From NCBI RefSeq assembly GCF_000299335.2, contig NZ_CP004387.1, positions 310,001 to 374,000 of the forward strand: 64,000 nucleotides of DNA. Direction: 5' to 3'. Positions within the stretch are counted from its first letter, which is position 1, and each line of letters opens with the position of its first letter. Under the pieces are notes generated by a model that had not been told where the DNA came from, searched no databases, and saw only the letters and a program-made list of their open reading frames with translations. Positions 8,337 through 14,519 of the stretch are shown one piece after another. Made by a program: the position numbers and the translations under genes. Origin of the DNA: Isoalcanivorax pacificus W11-5 (GTDB taxonomy: Bacteria; Pseudomonadota; Gammaproteobacteria; Pseudomonadales; Alcanivoracaceae).

Positions 8337-8841
8337 TAGATTTCGCCCCAGAAGATAATGATGACCGCATTGATTCTGTTAGTTGCGTTAGCTCTGCCTT
8401 TGCTCCATCCATATCTGACTTGTTATGAATTGGAGCATTTCGTGCTGGTGAGGCTATACCATTGTTGTAACTTGCTGGCCACGCCAAGTTAATATTCGAA
8501 TAGGTTACCCTGAACCTCTGATCCCTAACCTCAATCTTCATGGTAAATGGATGGGTCCATTCTGACTTTGCCAAGCATGAAATGCCTTTGCACGGGTATG
8601 GAATGACACCGTTACCGATTAATATACCATCGTCCTGATTTTCATATTCTATTACTGATTTGGCCGACCTAAAATTTTCCGCAATCCAAGAACGCAGGCC
8701 AACATAAATAGCATCTTTATCCATTCCCTCCACGGCGACAACTTGCTCAAAGTTTCTTTCTTGTTCACTGACGGGAACTGGAACCATGCCAGAACAAGCG
8801 GAAAGAACACCTAAACATAAAATGGCGAGCCAACTTTTCAC
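8326..8841 (-). CDS. Putative lipoprotein, DUF4468-like
   Basis: The 171-residue protein has a classic lipobox (LGVLSAC, Cys16). The mature domain has the look of DUF4468: an early 'IYVGLRSWIAENF' segment, then 'VIEYENQDDGILIGNG', later 'FTMKIEVRDQRFRVTYSNI'. That family has a TBP-like fold and no settled function. The start is GTG at 8839-8841, with a purine-rich site (GGAAGGAGAGG) just upstream. It heads the AT-rich minus-strand gene pair of the island, and a long dyad lies 54 bp upstream. Confidence 0.6.
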   Translation of the reverse strand: MKSWLAILCLGVLSACSGMVPVPVSEQERNFEQVVAVEGMDKDAIYVGLRSWIAENFRSAKSVIEYENQDDGILIGNGVIPYPCKGISCLAKSEWTHPFTMKIEVRDQRFRVTYSNINLAWPASYNNGIASPARNAPIHNKSDMDGAKAELTQLTESMRSSLSSGAKSNDW

Positions 8842-8894
8842 CCCAACCTCTCCTTCCTATCCAAAAAAAGGCATGGTCAATAATAGGCCCGACC

Positions 8895-8927
8895 ATATCA
8901 ATGATGACATTGTGACATCATTGATAT
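8895..8927. promoter_or_regulatory. 33-bp imperfect dyad, possible operator
   Basis: Arms ATATCAATGATGACA and TGACATCATTGATAT (14 of 15 complementary) around a 3-base centre. It sits upstream of the GTG start of the lipoprotein pair. There is no T-run, so it is unlikely to be a terminator; a phage-repressor-like or regulator operator fits better. Apart from this and the promoter noted below, the 8842-9193 stretch holds only the truncated frame at 8955-9146. Confidence 0.4.
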
Positions 8928-8954
8928 TGGCCCCGCCTGAGCAGGGCCGGGTTG

Positions 8955-9146
8955 TCACATCTGGGCAAGCCGCCCTACTGCCGCCTGGGCAATGGCTGAT
9001 ACAGCCTCTCGGCGCGGCATGGCGCTGGGATCAGCCAGGTACTTGGCCACCCCTTCCAATTTACCGCCAGCGTCGCTGACCGGCGGTGTGCCTGATGTCG
9101 CCACTGGGGTAAGCCCGGCGGCTTTGCTATACTCGGCGGCCCTGAT
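8955..9146 (-). pseudogene. Truncated reading frame at island edge
   Basis: A minus-strand frame encodes about 63 residues up to a TGA at 8955, with composition like a real C-terminus (AEYSKAAGL, GGKLEGVAKYLADPSA, then an Ala-rich helix ending VGRLAQM). It has no ATG near its 5' end and meets an in-frame stop at 9147-9149, so it looks like the 3' fragment of a longer phage gene cut at the island border. Which gene it came from I cannot tell. Confidence 0.3.
9128..9133 (+). promoter_or_regulatory. Extended -10 promoter for the PP-loop gene
   Basis: TGCTATACT is an extended -10 (TGn plus a near-consensus hexamer) 60 bp before the ATG at 9194. No good -35 is visible, which is acceptable for an extended -10. 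The TATACTCGGCG segment is repeated in inverted form just before the gene start (about 9180-9190). Confidence 0.4.
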
Positions 9147-9193
9147 TCAACGCCCCCGCCGATCCGGCGTTTGGCCGGTCGCCGAGTATTGCC

Positions 9194-10315
9194 ATGTCCG
9201 CTGCACCACACACCGCACAATCTGCCGTTGCCCCCCGTCGCCGCGCGCTGGCGCTGGTCTCCGGCGGGCTGGATTCGATGCTGGCGGTGAAGGTGATCCA
9301 GGCCCAGGGCATCGAGGTCGAGGGCGTCAATTTCTTTACCGGCTTCTGCGTCGAGGGGCACACCCACGCCATCCGCGAGCGCGACCGCAAGAAGCCCAAG
9401 CGCAACAATGCGCTGTGGGTGGCCGAGCAGCTCGGGATCAAGCTGCACATCATTGATATCTCGGACGAATACAAGGATGTGGTGCTCAAGCCGCGCTACG
9501 GCTATGGCGCCCACATGAACCCCTGCCTGGACTGCAAGATCTTCATGGTCGGCAAGGCCGCGCTGATGCTGGACAAGGCCCGCGAGCTGGCCGATGCCCA
9601 GAGCAGCCAGGGTGAGCCGGGGTTTGATTTCATCATCACCGGCGAGGTGGTGGGCCAGCGGCCGAAATCCCAGAAGAAGTGGACCATGCCGGTGATCGCG
9701 CGGGAGTCCGGCGCCGAGGACCGGCTGCTGCGCCCGCTGTCGGCGCGCAATCTGGAGCCGACGCTGCCCGAGCGTGAGGGCTGGGTGGACCGCGAGCGCC
9801 TGTACGGTTTCAGCGGCCGTAACCGCAAGCCGCAGATTGCGCTGGCCGAAGCGTTCGGGCTGGATGACTTTGCCCAGCCTGCCGGCGGCTGCTGCTTCCT
9901 GACCGACGAAGCCTATTCGAACAAGCTGGTCGACCTCTGGCAGGCCCGCCGCAAGCGTGACTATGAGCTGGACGACATCATGCTGCTGAAAGTGGGCCGG
10001 CACCTGCGTCCGCGCCCGCATTTCAAGCTGATCATCAGCCGCGAAGAGGGCGAGGGGAATTTCCTGGAGGGCTATCGCTACCAGTTCCCGAGCCTGGAGC
10101 CGGTCAGCCACGGTGGCCCGCTGACGCTGGTGGACGGCGAGTTTGCTGATGCAGCGGAAGCCGAACTGGCGGCGGCTATCGTGGCGCGTTTCTCACAGGG
10201 GCGCGAGGCAGAGGCGGTGTCCGTGCAGTACAACCGTCCGGGCGGCGTGTCGCAGTTGCTGACGGTGAAACCGCTCACCACCGAGCAGGTGCCGAAAGAC
10301 TGGTATCTGGGGTAA
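9194..10315 (+). CDS. PP-loop ATPase, tRNA-thiolation-like (MnmA/ThiI-like, no THUMP)
   Basis: The 373-residue protein has the N-type PP-loop motif LVSGGLDSMLAVKV, which binds ATP and adenylates a target in tRNA thiolases. It has a CLDCK pair near residue 115 and a GGCC pair near residue 235, candidate cysteines for sulfur relay or metal binding. It lacks the N-terminal THUMP domain of ThiI and the MnmA C-terminal barrel. It is followed 6 bp later by a TusA-family sulfur carrier, which strongly suggests sulfur transfer to RNA or another acceptor. In the Pseudomonas-type order this position between typA and glnA holds thiI, so it may do a similar job; that is inference. Confidence 0.75.
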   Translation: MSAAPHTAQSAVAPRRRALALVSGGLDSMLAVKVIQAQGIEVEGVNFFTGFCVEGHTHAIRERDRKKPKRNNALWVAEQLGIKLHIIDISDEYKDVVLKPRYGYGAHMNPCLDCKIFMVGKAALMLDKARELADAQSSQGEPGFDFIITGEVVGQRPKSQKKWTMPVIARESGAEDRLLRPLSARNLEPTLPEREGWVDRERLYGFSGRNRKPQIALAEAFGLDDFAQPAGGCCFLTDEAYSNKLVDLWQARRKRDYELDDIMLLKVGRHLRPRPHFKLIISREEGEGNFLEGYRYQFPSLEPVSHGGPLTLVDGEFADAAEAELAAAIVARFSQGREAEAVSVQYNRPGGVSQLLTVKPLTTEQVPKDWYLG

Positions 10316-10321
10316 GCGGGC

Positions 10322-10558
10322 ATGGCTGACTATGAACTGAATGCGTGCCGGTTGCTGTGTCCATTACCCGTGATCAAGACCCAGAACCGGGTGCGCGAAC
10401 TGGCTCATGGCGACGTGCTGGAAGTGCTTGCCACCGACCCGGGAGTGCTCAATGATGTGCCCGCCTGGGCGCGGATCAACGGGCATCGGGTATTGGAGAG
10501 CGGACGTCGTGACGGCATTGTCTTCGTGCAGCTTCAGGTGGTGCGCGAAGGGGCATAA
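10322..10558 (+). CDS. TusA-family sulfurtransferase (sulfur carrier)
   Basis: The 78-residue protein carries the family's CPLPVIK motif, with the persulfide-bearing Cys at residue 13, followed by the usual TusA beta-alpha-beta pattern. TusA proteins accept sulfur from cysteine desulfurase or rhodanese and pass it on, classically for 2-thiouridine in tRNA. It lies 6 bp after the PP-loop gene, so it is almost certainly that enzyme's dedicated donor, and possibly not the general TusA of the cell. Confidence 0.88.
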   Translation: MADYELNACRLLCPLPVIKTQNRVRELAHGDVLEVLATDPGVLNDVPAWARINGHRVLESGRRDGIVFVQLQVVREGA

Positions 10559-10579
10559 ACGGGTTTTGCGGCAAGGATT

Positions 10580-10596
10580 TGCACAAAAATGGTGCG
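10580..10596. promoter_or_regulatory. NtrC-binding site 1 of glnA
   Basis: TGCACAAAAATGGTGCG matches the NtrC dyad (TGCACC-N5-GGTGCA) with two deviations. It is 82 bp before the sigma54 promoter, a normal enhancer position. Confidence 0.75.
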
Positions 10597-10609
10597 TTAG
10601 CGATTTCAG

Positions 10610-10626
10610 TGCACCATATCTGTGCA
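10610..10626. promoter_or_regulatory. NtrC-binding site 2 of glnA
   Basis: TGCACCATATCTGTGCA matches the NtrC dyad with one deviation. Its centre is 30 bp from that of site 1, about three helical turns, which favours cooperative binding on one face of the DNA. Confidence 0.8.
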
Positions 10627-10677
10627 AGGTGCGGCATTGGTCAGGTCTATGTGCTTGATTTCAGGGCATCTGTGACG

Positions 10678-10693
10678 TGGCATGCATTTTGCT
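10678..10693 (+). promoter_or_regulatory. Sigma54 promoter of glnA
   Basis: TGGCATGCATTTTGCT fits the sigma54 -24/-12 consensus (TGGCAYG-N4-TTGCW) completely. With the two NtrC sites upstream it should drive glnA under nitrogen limitation. Transcription would begin near 10704, giving a leader of about 120 nt. Confidence 0.88.
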
Positions 10694-10825
10694 CACTCTG
10701 TGGGCAAGGACGTCCGGCGCCTGCGCCGTGACACAACGAATACATCACGAGTTTGTCTCACCACCTGTCCGGAGCAGACTACCGGGCCGGTCACATTTCA
10801 CGCTGTTCCAGGAGGACGCTTCACC

Positions 10826-12232
10826 ATGTCTGCAAAGACTCTGAAACTGATCAAAGAGAATGACGTCAAGTGGGTGGACCTGCGCTTCACCGACAGCCGC
10901 GGTAAGGAACAGCACGTTACCTACCCGGCCGCAGACGTCGATGACGATTTCTTCCAGGACGGCAAGATGTTCGACGGTTCTTCCATCTCCGGCTGGAAGG
11001 GCATCAACGAATCCGACATGATCCTGATGCCGGACGACGATTCCGCCGTGATTGACCCGTTCACCGACGTGGCCACGGTCAACCTGCGTTGCAACATCGT
11101 CGAGCCGACCACCATGCAGGGCTACGACCGCGACCCGCGCTCCATCGCGCAGCGCGCTGAAGAATATCTGAAATCCACCGGCATCGCGGACACCGCGCTG
11201 TTTGGTCCGGAGCCGGAATTCTTCGTATTCGATGGCGTGAAGTGGAATTCCGCCATGAACGCCCAGTCCTATGAAATCTACTCTGAAGAAGCCGCCTGGG
11301 TTGCCGGCGAAGACTTCGACAAGAACAACATCGGTCACCGCCCGCGCGTGAAAGGCGGTTACTTCCCGGTACCGCCGGTGGACAGCCTGCACGACCTGCG
11401 TGCAGCCATGTGTGCGGCCATGGAACAGATGGAACTGCGCGTTGAAGTGCACCACCACGAAGTGGCCACCGCTGGCCAGTGCGAGATCGGTGTTGGCGCG
11501 GCCACCCTGACCCGCAAGGCTGACGAAGTCCAGATCCTGAAATACTGCATCCACAACGTGGCGCACGCTTACGGCAAAACGGCGACCTTCATGCCGAAGC
11601 CGCTGATCGGCGACAACGGCTCGGGCATGCACGTGCACCAGTCCCTGAGCAAAGACGGCAAGAACCTGTTTGCCGGCGACGTCTACGGTGGCCTGTCTGA
11701 GATGGCGCTGTACTACATTGGCGGCATCATCAAGCACGCCCGCGCCCTGAACGCGCTGACCAACCCGTCCACCAACTCCTACAAGCGTCTGGTGCCGGGC
11801 TTCGAAGCGCCGGTGATGCTGGCCTACTCTGCCCGCAACCGTTCTGCCTCGATCCGGATTCCGTTCGTGCCGAACCCGAAAGGCCGTCGTATCGAAACCC
11901 GTTTCCCGGACCCGGCCGCCAACCCGTACCTGTGTTTCGCGGCACTGCTGATGGCGGGCCTGGACGGTATCCAGAACAAGATCCACCCGGGCGAAGCGAT
12001 GGACAAGGACCTGTACGACCTGCCGGCCGAGGAAGCGAAGAGCATCCCGACCGTGGCGCACACCCTGACCATGGCGCTGGACGAGCTGGAAGCCGATCAC
12101 GAGTTCCTGCTCAAAGGCGACGTGTTCTCCAAGGACATGCTCGACGCCTACATCGAACTCAAGCGCCAGGACATCGAGCGCCTGAACATGACCCCGCACC
12201 CGGTCGAGTTCGACATGTACTACTCCGTGTAA
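10826..12232 (+). CDS. glnA: Glutamine synthetase, type I (GSI-beta)
   Basis: ATP-dependent synthesis of glutamine from glutamate and ammonia, in a cytoplasmic dodecamer. The 468 residues match the family length. The adenylylation loop DLYDLP, whose Tyr is the regulatory site, is present near residue 397, so the enzyme should be controlled by GlnE. Metal and substrate motifs such as [21 protein letters not shown] and [14 protein letters not shown] are intact. The ATG at 10826 with AGGAGG upstream is chosen; a longer frame to 10682 would run through the sigma54 promoter. Regulation by NtrC/sigma54 is visible upstream. The terminator behind it has been duplicated by a mobile element. Confidence 0.98.
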   Translation: MSAKTLKLIKENDVKWVDLRFTDSRGKEQHVTYPAADVDDDFFQDGKMFDGSSISGWKGINESDMILMPDDDSAVIDPFTDVATVNLRCNIVEPTTMQGYDRDPRSIAQRAEEYLKSTGIADTALFGPEPEFFVFDGVKWNSAMNAQSYEIYSEEAAWVAGEDFDKNNIGHRPRVKGGYFPVPPVDSLHDLRAAMCAAMEQMELRVEVHHHEVATAGQCEIGVGAATLTRKADEVQILKYCIHNVAHAYGKTATFMPKPLIGDNGSGMHVHQSLSKDGKNLFAGDVYGGLSEMALYYIGGIIKHARALNALTNPSTNSYKRLVPGFEAPVMLAYSARNRSASIRIPFVPNPKGRRIETRFPDPAANPYLCFAALLMAGLDGIQNKIHPGEAMDKDLYDLPAEEAKSIPTVAHTLTMALDELEADHEFLLKGDVFSKDMLDAYIELKRQDIERLNMTPHPVEFDMYYSV

Positions 12233-12257
12233 GACCTCCCGGTCTTCGCACGTCGAA

Positions 12258-12280
12258 AAGAGCCCCCTCTCGGGGCTCTT
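12258..12280 (+). terminator. glnA: glnA terminator hairpin, proximal copy
   Basis: 9-bp stem AAGAGCCCC / GGGGCTCTT with a 5-base loop. The T-run after it is now cut short by the inserted element (only TT before its CAGACTG end). The same 23-nt hairpin occurs again directly after the element at 12472-12494. Confidence 0.85.
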
Positions 12281-12471
12281 TCAGACTGAGGACAAACCCC
12301 TGTTTTTATGAATCACCTCTTCGAGGCGATATAAAAGTGGGTGGTCGCATTCCAGGTTGCAGCCCTATGGCTATGCAAGTGGAGGCTATCACCAGAAAAA
12401 CAGCGACTCTTTGCCCTGGGTGGATAATTTTTTAGTAGAAGAATGGCTGCCGAGGTTTGTCAGCAGCCTGA
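12281..12471 (+). mobile_element. 191-bp MITE-like element inserted in the glnA terminator, copy 1
   Basis: The ends are imperfect inverted repeats: TCAGACTGAGGACAAACC on the left, and TCAGGCTGCTGACAAACC as the complement of the right end (15 of 18 match). The element is base-for-base the same as the copy at 35716-35906. It is flanked by two identical copies of the 23-nt terminator hairpin, as expected from duplication of the target. It encodes no transposase. One frame gives about 38 residues (MQPYGYASGGYHQK, later FLVEEWLPRFVSSL), which could be the tail of a parental protein. It probably moves in trans using a transposase elsewhere. Confidence 0.8.
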
Positions 12472-12494
12472 AAGAGCCCCCTCTCGGGGCTCTT
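12472..12494 (+). terminator. glnA: glnA terminator hairpin, distal copy
   Basis: The same 23-nt hairpin as at 12258-12280, here followed by TTCG after TCTT. It restores a terminator behind the mobile element. Between it and the next gene (12495-12583) nothing else stands out. Confidence 0.8.
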
Positions 12495-12583
12495 TTCGTT
12501 TCCGTGACCGGTGCATGGCTGCCGCCTTTGTTTTCCGTCCGGCGGCGTCGCACAATCGACGGGACGACCACGGAGTTTCTCGC

Positions 12584-13261
12584 ATGGCTTATCCGCGCAT
12601 CTTACTGACCTCGCTGCTGGCCTTGCTGTCAGGGGCGCTGCTGGCGCCGGCCCAGGCCCAGCTGCAGGTTGACACCCAGACCCAACCCACGGACCCGGAC
12701 AGCCAGGCGGAGCCGGTACCGGAGGCGCCCGCCAATCGCATTTACCGCATGCGGGATGAACAGGGCCGGGTGATCTTCACCGACACGCCGCCGGAGGGCG
12801 CGCAGGCGCAGGAAATCCGGCCGCGCCAGCCAAACAGCATGCCGGCGCCACCAGCGCGCGCGCCGCGTGAGCAGGCCCCGCCCGCGCCGGTCGCCGCGGG
12901 TTATTCAACGCTGGAGATCGTCTCGCCAAGCCACGAGCAGACCTTTCAGAACCCGCATGAGCCGATCCCGGTACAGGTAAATCTGGCACCGCCACTGCAG
13001 TCCGGGCATAGCCTGCGGGTGCTGGATAATGACCAGCCGCTGGACGAGCTGGTGCTGACCTGGCCGGAGCGGGGCACCCACGCACTGCGCGCCCAGGTGC
13101 TGGACGCCGACGGTGAGGTGCTGAAGGAATCCGACACAGTGACCATCTACGTTCATCGCCACAGTGTCCTGCTCGGTCCTGGTGCCCGGCGTGACAAGGA
13201 CAAGGACGAAAAACGGACTGGTCTGGTGCAGTTGCTCCCCTGGGTGCCCGATACGAACTGA
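12584..13261 (+). CDS. DUF4124 domain-containing secreted protein
   Basis: The 225-residue exported protein has a signal peptide ending near AQAQ (residue 25) and an acidic linker. A DUF4124 segment follows, with the typical IYRMRDEQGRVIFTDTPP pattern, then a Pro/Ala-rich linker and a C-terminal Ig-like domain (residues about 105-200, with PHEPIPVQV and TVTIYVHRHS). Function is unknown. A DUF4124 gene between glnA and ntrB is a recurring arrangement in related bacteria, so a link to nitrogen regulation is possible but only positional. The start ATG gives a proper signal peptide, with GGAG 8 nt upstream. Confidence 0.8.
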   Translation: MAYPRILLTSLLALLSGALLAPAQAQLQVDTQTQPTDPDSQAEPVPEAPANRIYRMRDEQGRVIFTDTPPEGAQAQEIRPRQPNSMPAPPARAPREQAPPAPVAAGYSTLEIVSPSHEQTFQNPHEPIPVQVNLAPPLQSGHSLRVLDNDQPLDELVLTWPERGTHALRAQVLDADGEVLKESDTVTIYVHRHSVLLGPGARRDKDKDEKRTGLVQLLPWVPDTN

Positions 13262-13276
13262 TGCTGGTGCACGCTG

Positions 13277-13293
13277 TGCACAATAATGGTGCA
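13277..13293. promoter_or_regulatory. NtrC-type binding site before ntrB
   Basis: TGCACAATAATGGTGCA is a 17-bp dyad with one deviation from the NtrC consensus. It directly overlaps a second GTGCAC-containing dyad at 13267-13281. It lies 110 bp before the ntrB start, with no sigma54 promoter evident, so it may be an autoregulatory (repressing) site. Confidence 0.65.
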
Positions 13294-13403
13294 TGCGTTA
13301 TGCTGCCTGCCTGTGCATCCACCCGTCGCCGACAGGGAAAGGCCGGTATACAGGGTTTTTCCCGCCGTGCACTGGATGGCCTGAAACTTGCTTTGGCTCA
13401 GGC

Positions 13404-14519
13404 ATGGCGAAACCGACCCCTCTGGATCATCAGCTTCACAAGCGCTTGCTGGATCACCTCAGCACGGCGGTGTTGCTGCTCGACCAGGATTTGCGCCTGC
13501 GCTATCTCAACCCGGCGGCGGAAATGCTGCTCTCTACCAGTGCGCAGCGGGCCGTGGGCCAGCCGTTGCCGGAATGCTTTTTCGACGACCCGGATGCCCA
13601 GGCTGCACTGATCCGGTGCATTGAAGAGGGCCATCCGTTCACCCGGCGGGAAGCCCGGCTGCAGTTTGCACCAGGACAGGAACTGACCGTGGACTATTCG
13701 GTGGCGCAACTGGCCGAGCCGGGCCGGTCGCCGTCGCTGCTGATGGAGTTGCAGCCGCTGGATCGTCTGTTGCGCATCGCGCGGGAGGAAGCGCTCGTAC
13801 ATGCCCATCAGGCCACACGGGCGCTGGTGCGCGGTGTGGCCCACGAGATCAAGAACCCGCTTGGCGGCATCCGCGGTGCCGCGCAACTGCTCGAACGGGC
13901 CCTGCCCGCCCCCGACCTCGCTGAATACACCCGTGTCATCATCGACGAAGCCGACCGCCTGCGGGCACTGGCGGACCGCATGCTCGGCCCGCGCCGGCTG
14001 CCGAATTTCCGCTCCCTGAACATTCATGAATGCCTGGAGCATGTGCGGCAACTGATCCTTGCCGAACACCCGGAAGGCGTGCGCGTGCAGCGCGACTACG
14101 ACATCAGCCTGCCGGAGATTCCGGCCGACCGTGACCAGCTTATCCAGGTGATCCTGAACCTGGCGCGCAACGCCGTGCAGGCGCTCACGGAAGCGAATAT
14201 GCCCGACGCCACGGTGATTTTCCGTACCCGGGTGCAGCGGCAATTCACCATCGGCGCGCAGCGGCATCGTCTTATTGCGCGCATCGATATACAGGACAAC
14301 GGCCCCGGCATTCCGGAAGAACTGCGCGAGACGCTGTTCTACCCGATGGTCAGTGGCCGTGCCAATGGCTCCGGGCTGGGCCTGTCCATCGCCCAGTCCA
14401 TCATCAGTCAGCATCAGGGAATGATCGAATGCGAGAGCACCGCCGGTCGCACGGTGTTCAGCCTGTTATTGCCCATGGAACACATCACGGGCACCGAAGG
14501 AGAGAGTGAATCACCATGA
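13404..14519 (+). CDS. ntrB: Nitrogen regulation sensor histidine kinase NtrB
   Basis: Cytoplasmic two-component kinase that phosphorylates NtrC when PII signals nitrogen shortage. It has 371 residues: a PAS domain (about 12-120), a dimerisation/phosphoacceptor H-box RGVAHEIKNPLGG with His147, an N-box (LNLARNAVQAL), and ATP-lid motifs DNGPGIPE and GSGLGLSIAQ. The ATG at 13404 begins the family-like MAKPTPLDHQL; longer frames would include the NtrC-type site. The stop overlaps the ntrC start (ATGA). Confidence 0.95.
   Translation: MAKPTPLDHQLHKRLLDHLSTAVLLLDQDLRLRYLNPAAEMLLSTSAQRAVGQPLPECFFDDPDAQAALIRCIEEGHPFTRREARLQFAPGQELTVDYSVAQLAEPGRSPSLLMELQPLDRLLRIAREEALVHAHQATRALVRGVAHEIKNPLGGIRGAAQLLERALPAPDLAEYTRVIIDEADRLRALADRMLGPRRLPNFRSLNIHECLEHVRQLILAEHPEGVRVQRDYDISLPEIPADRDQLIQVILNLARNAVQALTEANMPDATVIFRTRVQRQFTIGAQRHRLIARIDIQDNGPGIPEELRETLFYPMVSGRANGSGLGLSIAQSIISQHQGMIECESTAGRTVFSLLLPMEHITGTEGESESP

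Larger units (their letters stand above)
5826..9146. mobile_element. Phage-derived genomic island (decayed)
   Basis: Between the sulfatase gene and the thiolation gene lies a block in which every plausible gene is on the minus strand. It contains a holin-like N-terminus, a phage-type small membrane protein, several hairpin terminators, two lipoproteins, a zinc-ribbon membrane protein and a short truncated reading frame at the right edge. The 6.9-8.9 kb part is visibly more AT-rich than the flanks. No integrase, portal, capsid or terminase gene remains. I found no convincing direct repeat joining the two ends, so the exact borders are approximate. Confidence 0.55.

Noticed and set aside
9124-9192. 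Inverted TATACTCGGCG repeats as phage attachment sites
   Set aside because: The two arms face each other within 60 bp, and no matching sequence occurs near 5830, so they do not define island ends. A promoter reading fits one of them.
10682-10825. Upstream extension of glnA
   Set aside because: It would start inside the sigma54 promoter and add residues foreign to glutamine synthetase. The ATG at 10826 has an ideal ribosome site.
12357-12608. Small protein spanning the mobile element and terminator
   Set aside because: The frame continues from the element into the terminator hairpin, and no ribosome site is present. Treated as a possible relic inside the element only.
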